A stretch of 64,000 bases of DNA from Conexibacter arvalis (lineage in GTDB: Bacteria; Actinomycetota; Thermoleophilia; Solirubrobacterales; Solirubrobacteraceae), in NCBI RefSeq assembly GCF_014199525.1, contig NZ_JACHNU010000001.1, positions 1,404,182 to 1,468,181 on the forward strand, in the 5' to 3' direction. The notes below the pieces were generated by a model. The model was not told the DNA's origin, did no database searches, and saw only the letters and a list, made by a program, of their open reading frames with translations. The position numbers and the translations under genes were made by a program. Shown piece after piece: positions 63,483 to 64,000 of this stretch (its first letter is position 1; each line of letters starts with the position of its first letter).

Positions 63483-64000
63483 CGCTCGCGCCGGCGACGA
63501 CCCGGGAGCAGCGGCGCGCTCAGCACGCCCAGCGCGGCGACGACGCCGACGGCGGCGAACGCCGTGCCGTGACGAGGTGCGGCGTTCGCGTCGTCGCCCA
63601 GCAGGACGGTGGCGACCGCGATGCCGACGGCGCCGCCGATCTGGGAGCTCATGAACGTGACGGCGCTCGCGCGCGCCGCGCTCCGCGGCGGCACCGTCCC
63701 GTAGACGGCGCCGAGCACGGAGCCGCCCGACACGCCGAAGCCGAGGCCGGCGACCGCGAGTGCGATGGAGAGCGGGACGTGCGCCGTCGTCGCGTCCGCG
63801 AGCGCGAACGGGACGAGCGCGACCGCGTACACGGACAGCCCGATCGCGACCAGGCGACGCACCCCGTGCGCGGCGACGAGCCGGCCGCCGAGGTTGAAGC
63901 CGGCGGCCGCCCCGAGCGCCTCCGGGACGAGCAGCGCGCCCGCCTCCAGAGGCCCCGTGCCGTGCGCCTGCTGGAAGAACAGCGGCACGAGGAACAGGAG
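63479..64000 (-). CDS. MFS transporter (drug exporter type), 5' part outside window
   Basis: At least 173 residues, the C-terminal half of a 14-helix DHA2-type exporter. Frame is open to the window end (LLFLVPLFFQQAHGTGPLEAGALLVPEALGAAAGFNLGGRLVAAHGVRRLVAIGLSVYAVALVPFALA). The stop overlaps the rph end by 4 nt on the opposite strand. A role in antibiotic export beside rph is plausible but not shown. Confidence 0.88.
   Translation of the reverse strand, partial: LLFLVPLFFQQAHGTGPLEAGALLVPEALGAAAGFNLGGRLVAAHGVRRLVAIGLSVYAVALVPFALADATTAHVPLSIALAVAGLGFGVSGGSVLGAVYGTVPPRSAARASAVTFMSSQIGGAVGIAVATVLLGDDANAAPRHGTAFAAVGVVAALGVLSAPLLPGRRRRER

Overview
The window is GC-rich bacterial chromosome. Gene content and order (rplY-pth-mfd followed by a SurA-like lipoprotein, mazG, eno and an FtsB-like gene, plus a csrA gene) suggest an actinobacterium of the class Thermoleophilia, probably Solirubrobacterales (Conexibacter-like). 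That assignment is inference from sequence character; no search was run. Exported proteins of the host use the arginine codon AGA heavily despite the GC richness.

Layout. 1-5.7 kb: 3' part of prs, a small Xre/ParS-like protein, a large secreted lipase, and small conserved or membrane proteins. 5.8-8.2 kb: a secreted family-2 glycoside hydrolase. 8.3-17.4 kb: housekeeping block of rplY, pth, mfd, a PpiC-type lipoprotein foldase, mazG, eno and ftsB-like. 17.4-23.8 kb: csrA, a secreted nuclease, a DUF2090 aldolase-like enzyme divergent from a glutamate-cysteine-ligase-like enzyme, an inactive zinc-ribbon rhomboid, a UPF0173 hydrolase and a small Lrp/AsnC sensor domain. 23.8-28.7 kb: four GT-B glycosyltransferases in two convergent pairs. 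28.7-31.9 kb: a lipoprotein, an ECF sigma factor fused to a ZAS-type membrane tail, and a GxGD-motif membrane protein. 32-34.2 kb: E1 alpha and beta of a pyruvate-type dehydrogenase. 34.3-42.4 kb: tRNA-Leu, an HxlR regulator that seems to start at ATT, an isomerase-like protein, an adenylate cyclase, a ThDP enzyme, ppx and a 2-hydroxyacid dehydrogenase.

42.5-55.9 kb is a genomic island in the initiator tRNA gene, bounded by a 14-bp direct repeat of the tRNA 3' end. A large serine recombinase abuts the tRNA. Its reading frame has no stop before the tRNA, but joining the two island ends restores a frame that ends in a 19-residue tail now stranded at the right end, so the attachment site lies inside the recombinase gene. 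Related tails at 49.65, 52.91 and 59.04 kb, and a decayed recombinase 3' end at 49.75 kb, indicate repeated tandem integrations. Cargo looks like phage defence: a SEC-C nuclease-like protein with an Apea-type HEPN protein, an ApeA-like HEPN protein, a solo HsdR_N-type nuclease, a frameshifted third HEPN protein, a Vsr nuclease fused to a methyltransferase stub, and a toxin-antitoxin-like pair.

55.9-64 kb is a stress and resistance segment: a decaying ParE-like toxin with antitoxin, a MerR regulator, a CadC-like ArsR regulator with a clear operator, an isoprenylcysteine-methyltransferase-like membrane protein, a ferric-reductase-type flavoprotein, a rifampin phosphotransferase with a palindrome matching the rifamycin-associated element, and the end of an MFS exporter.
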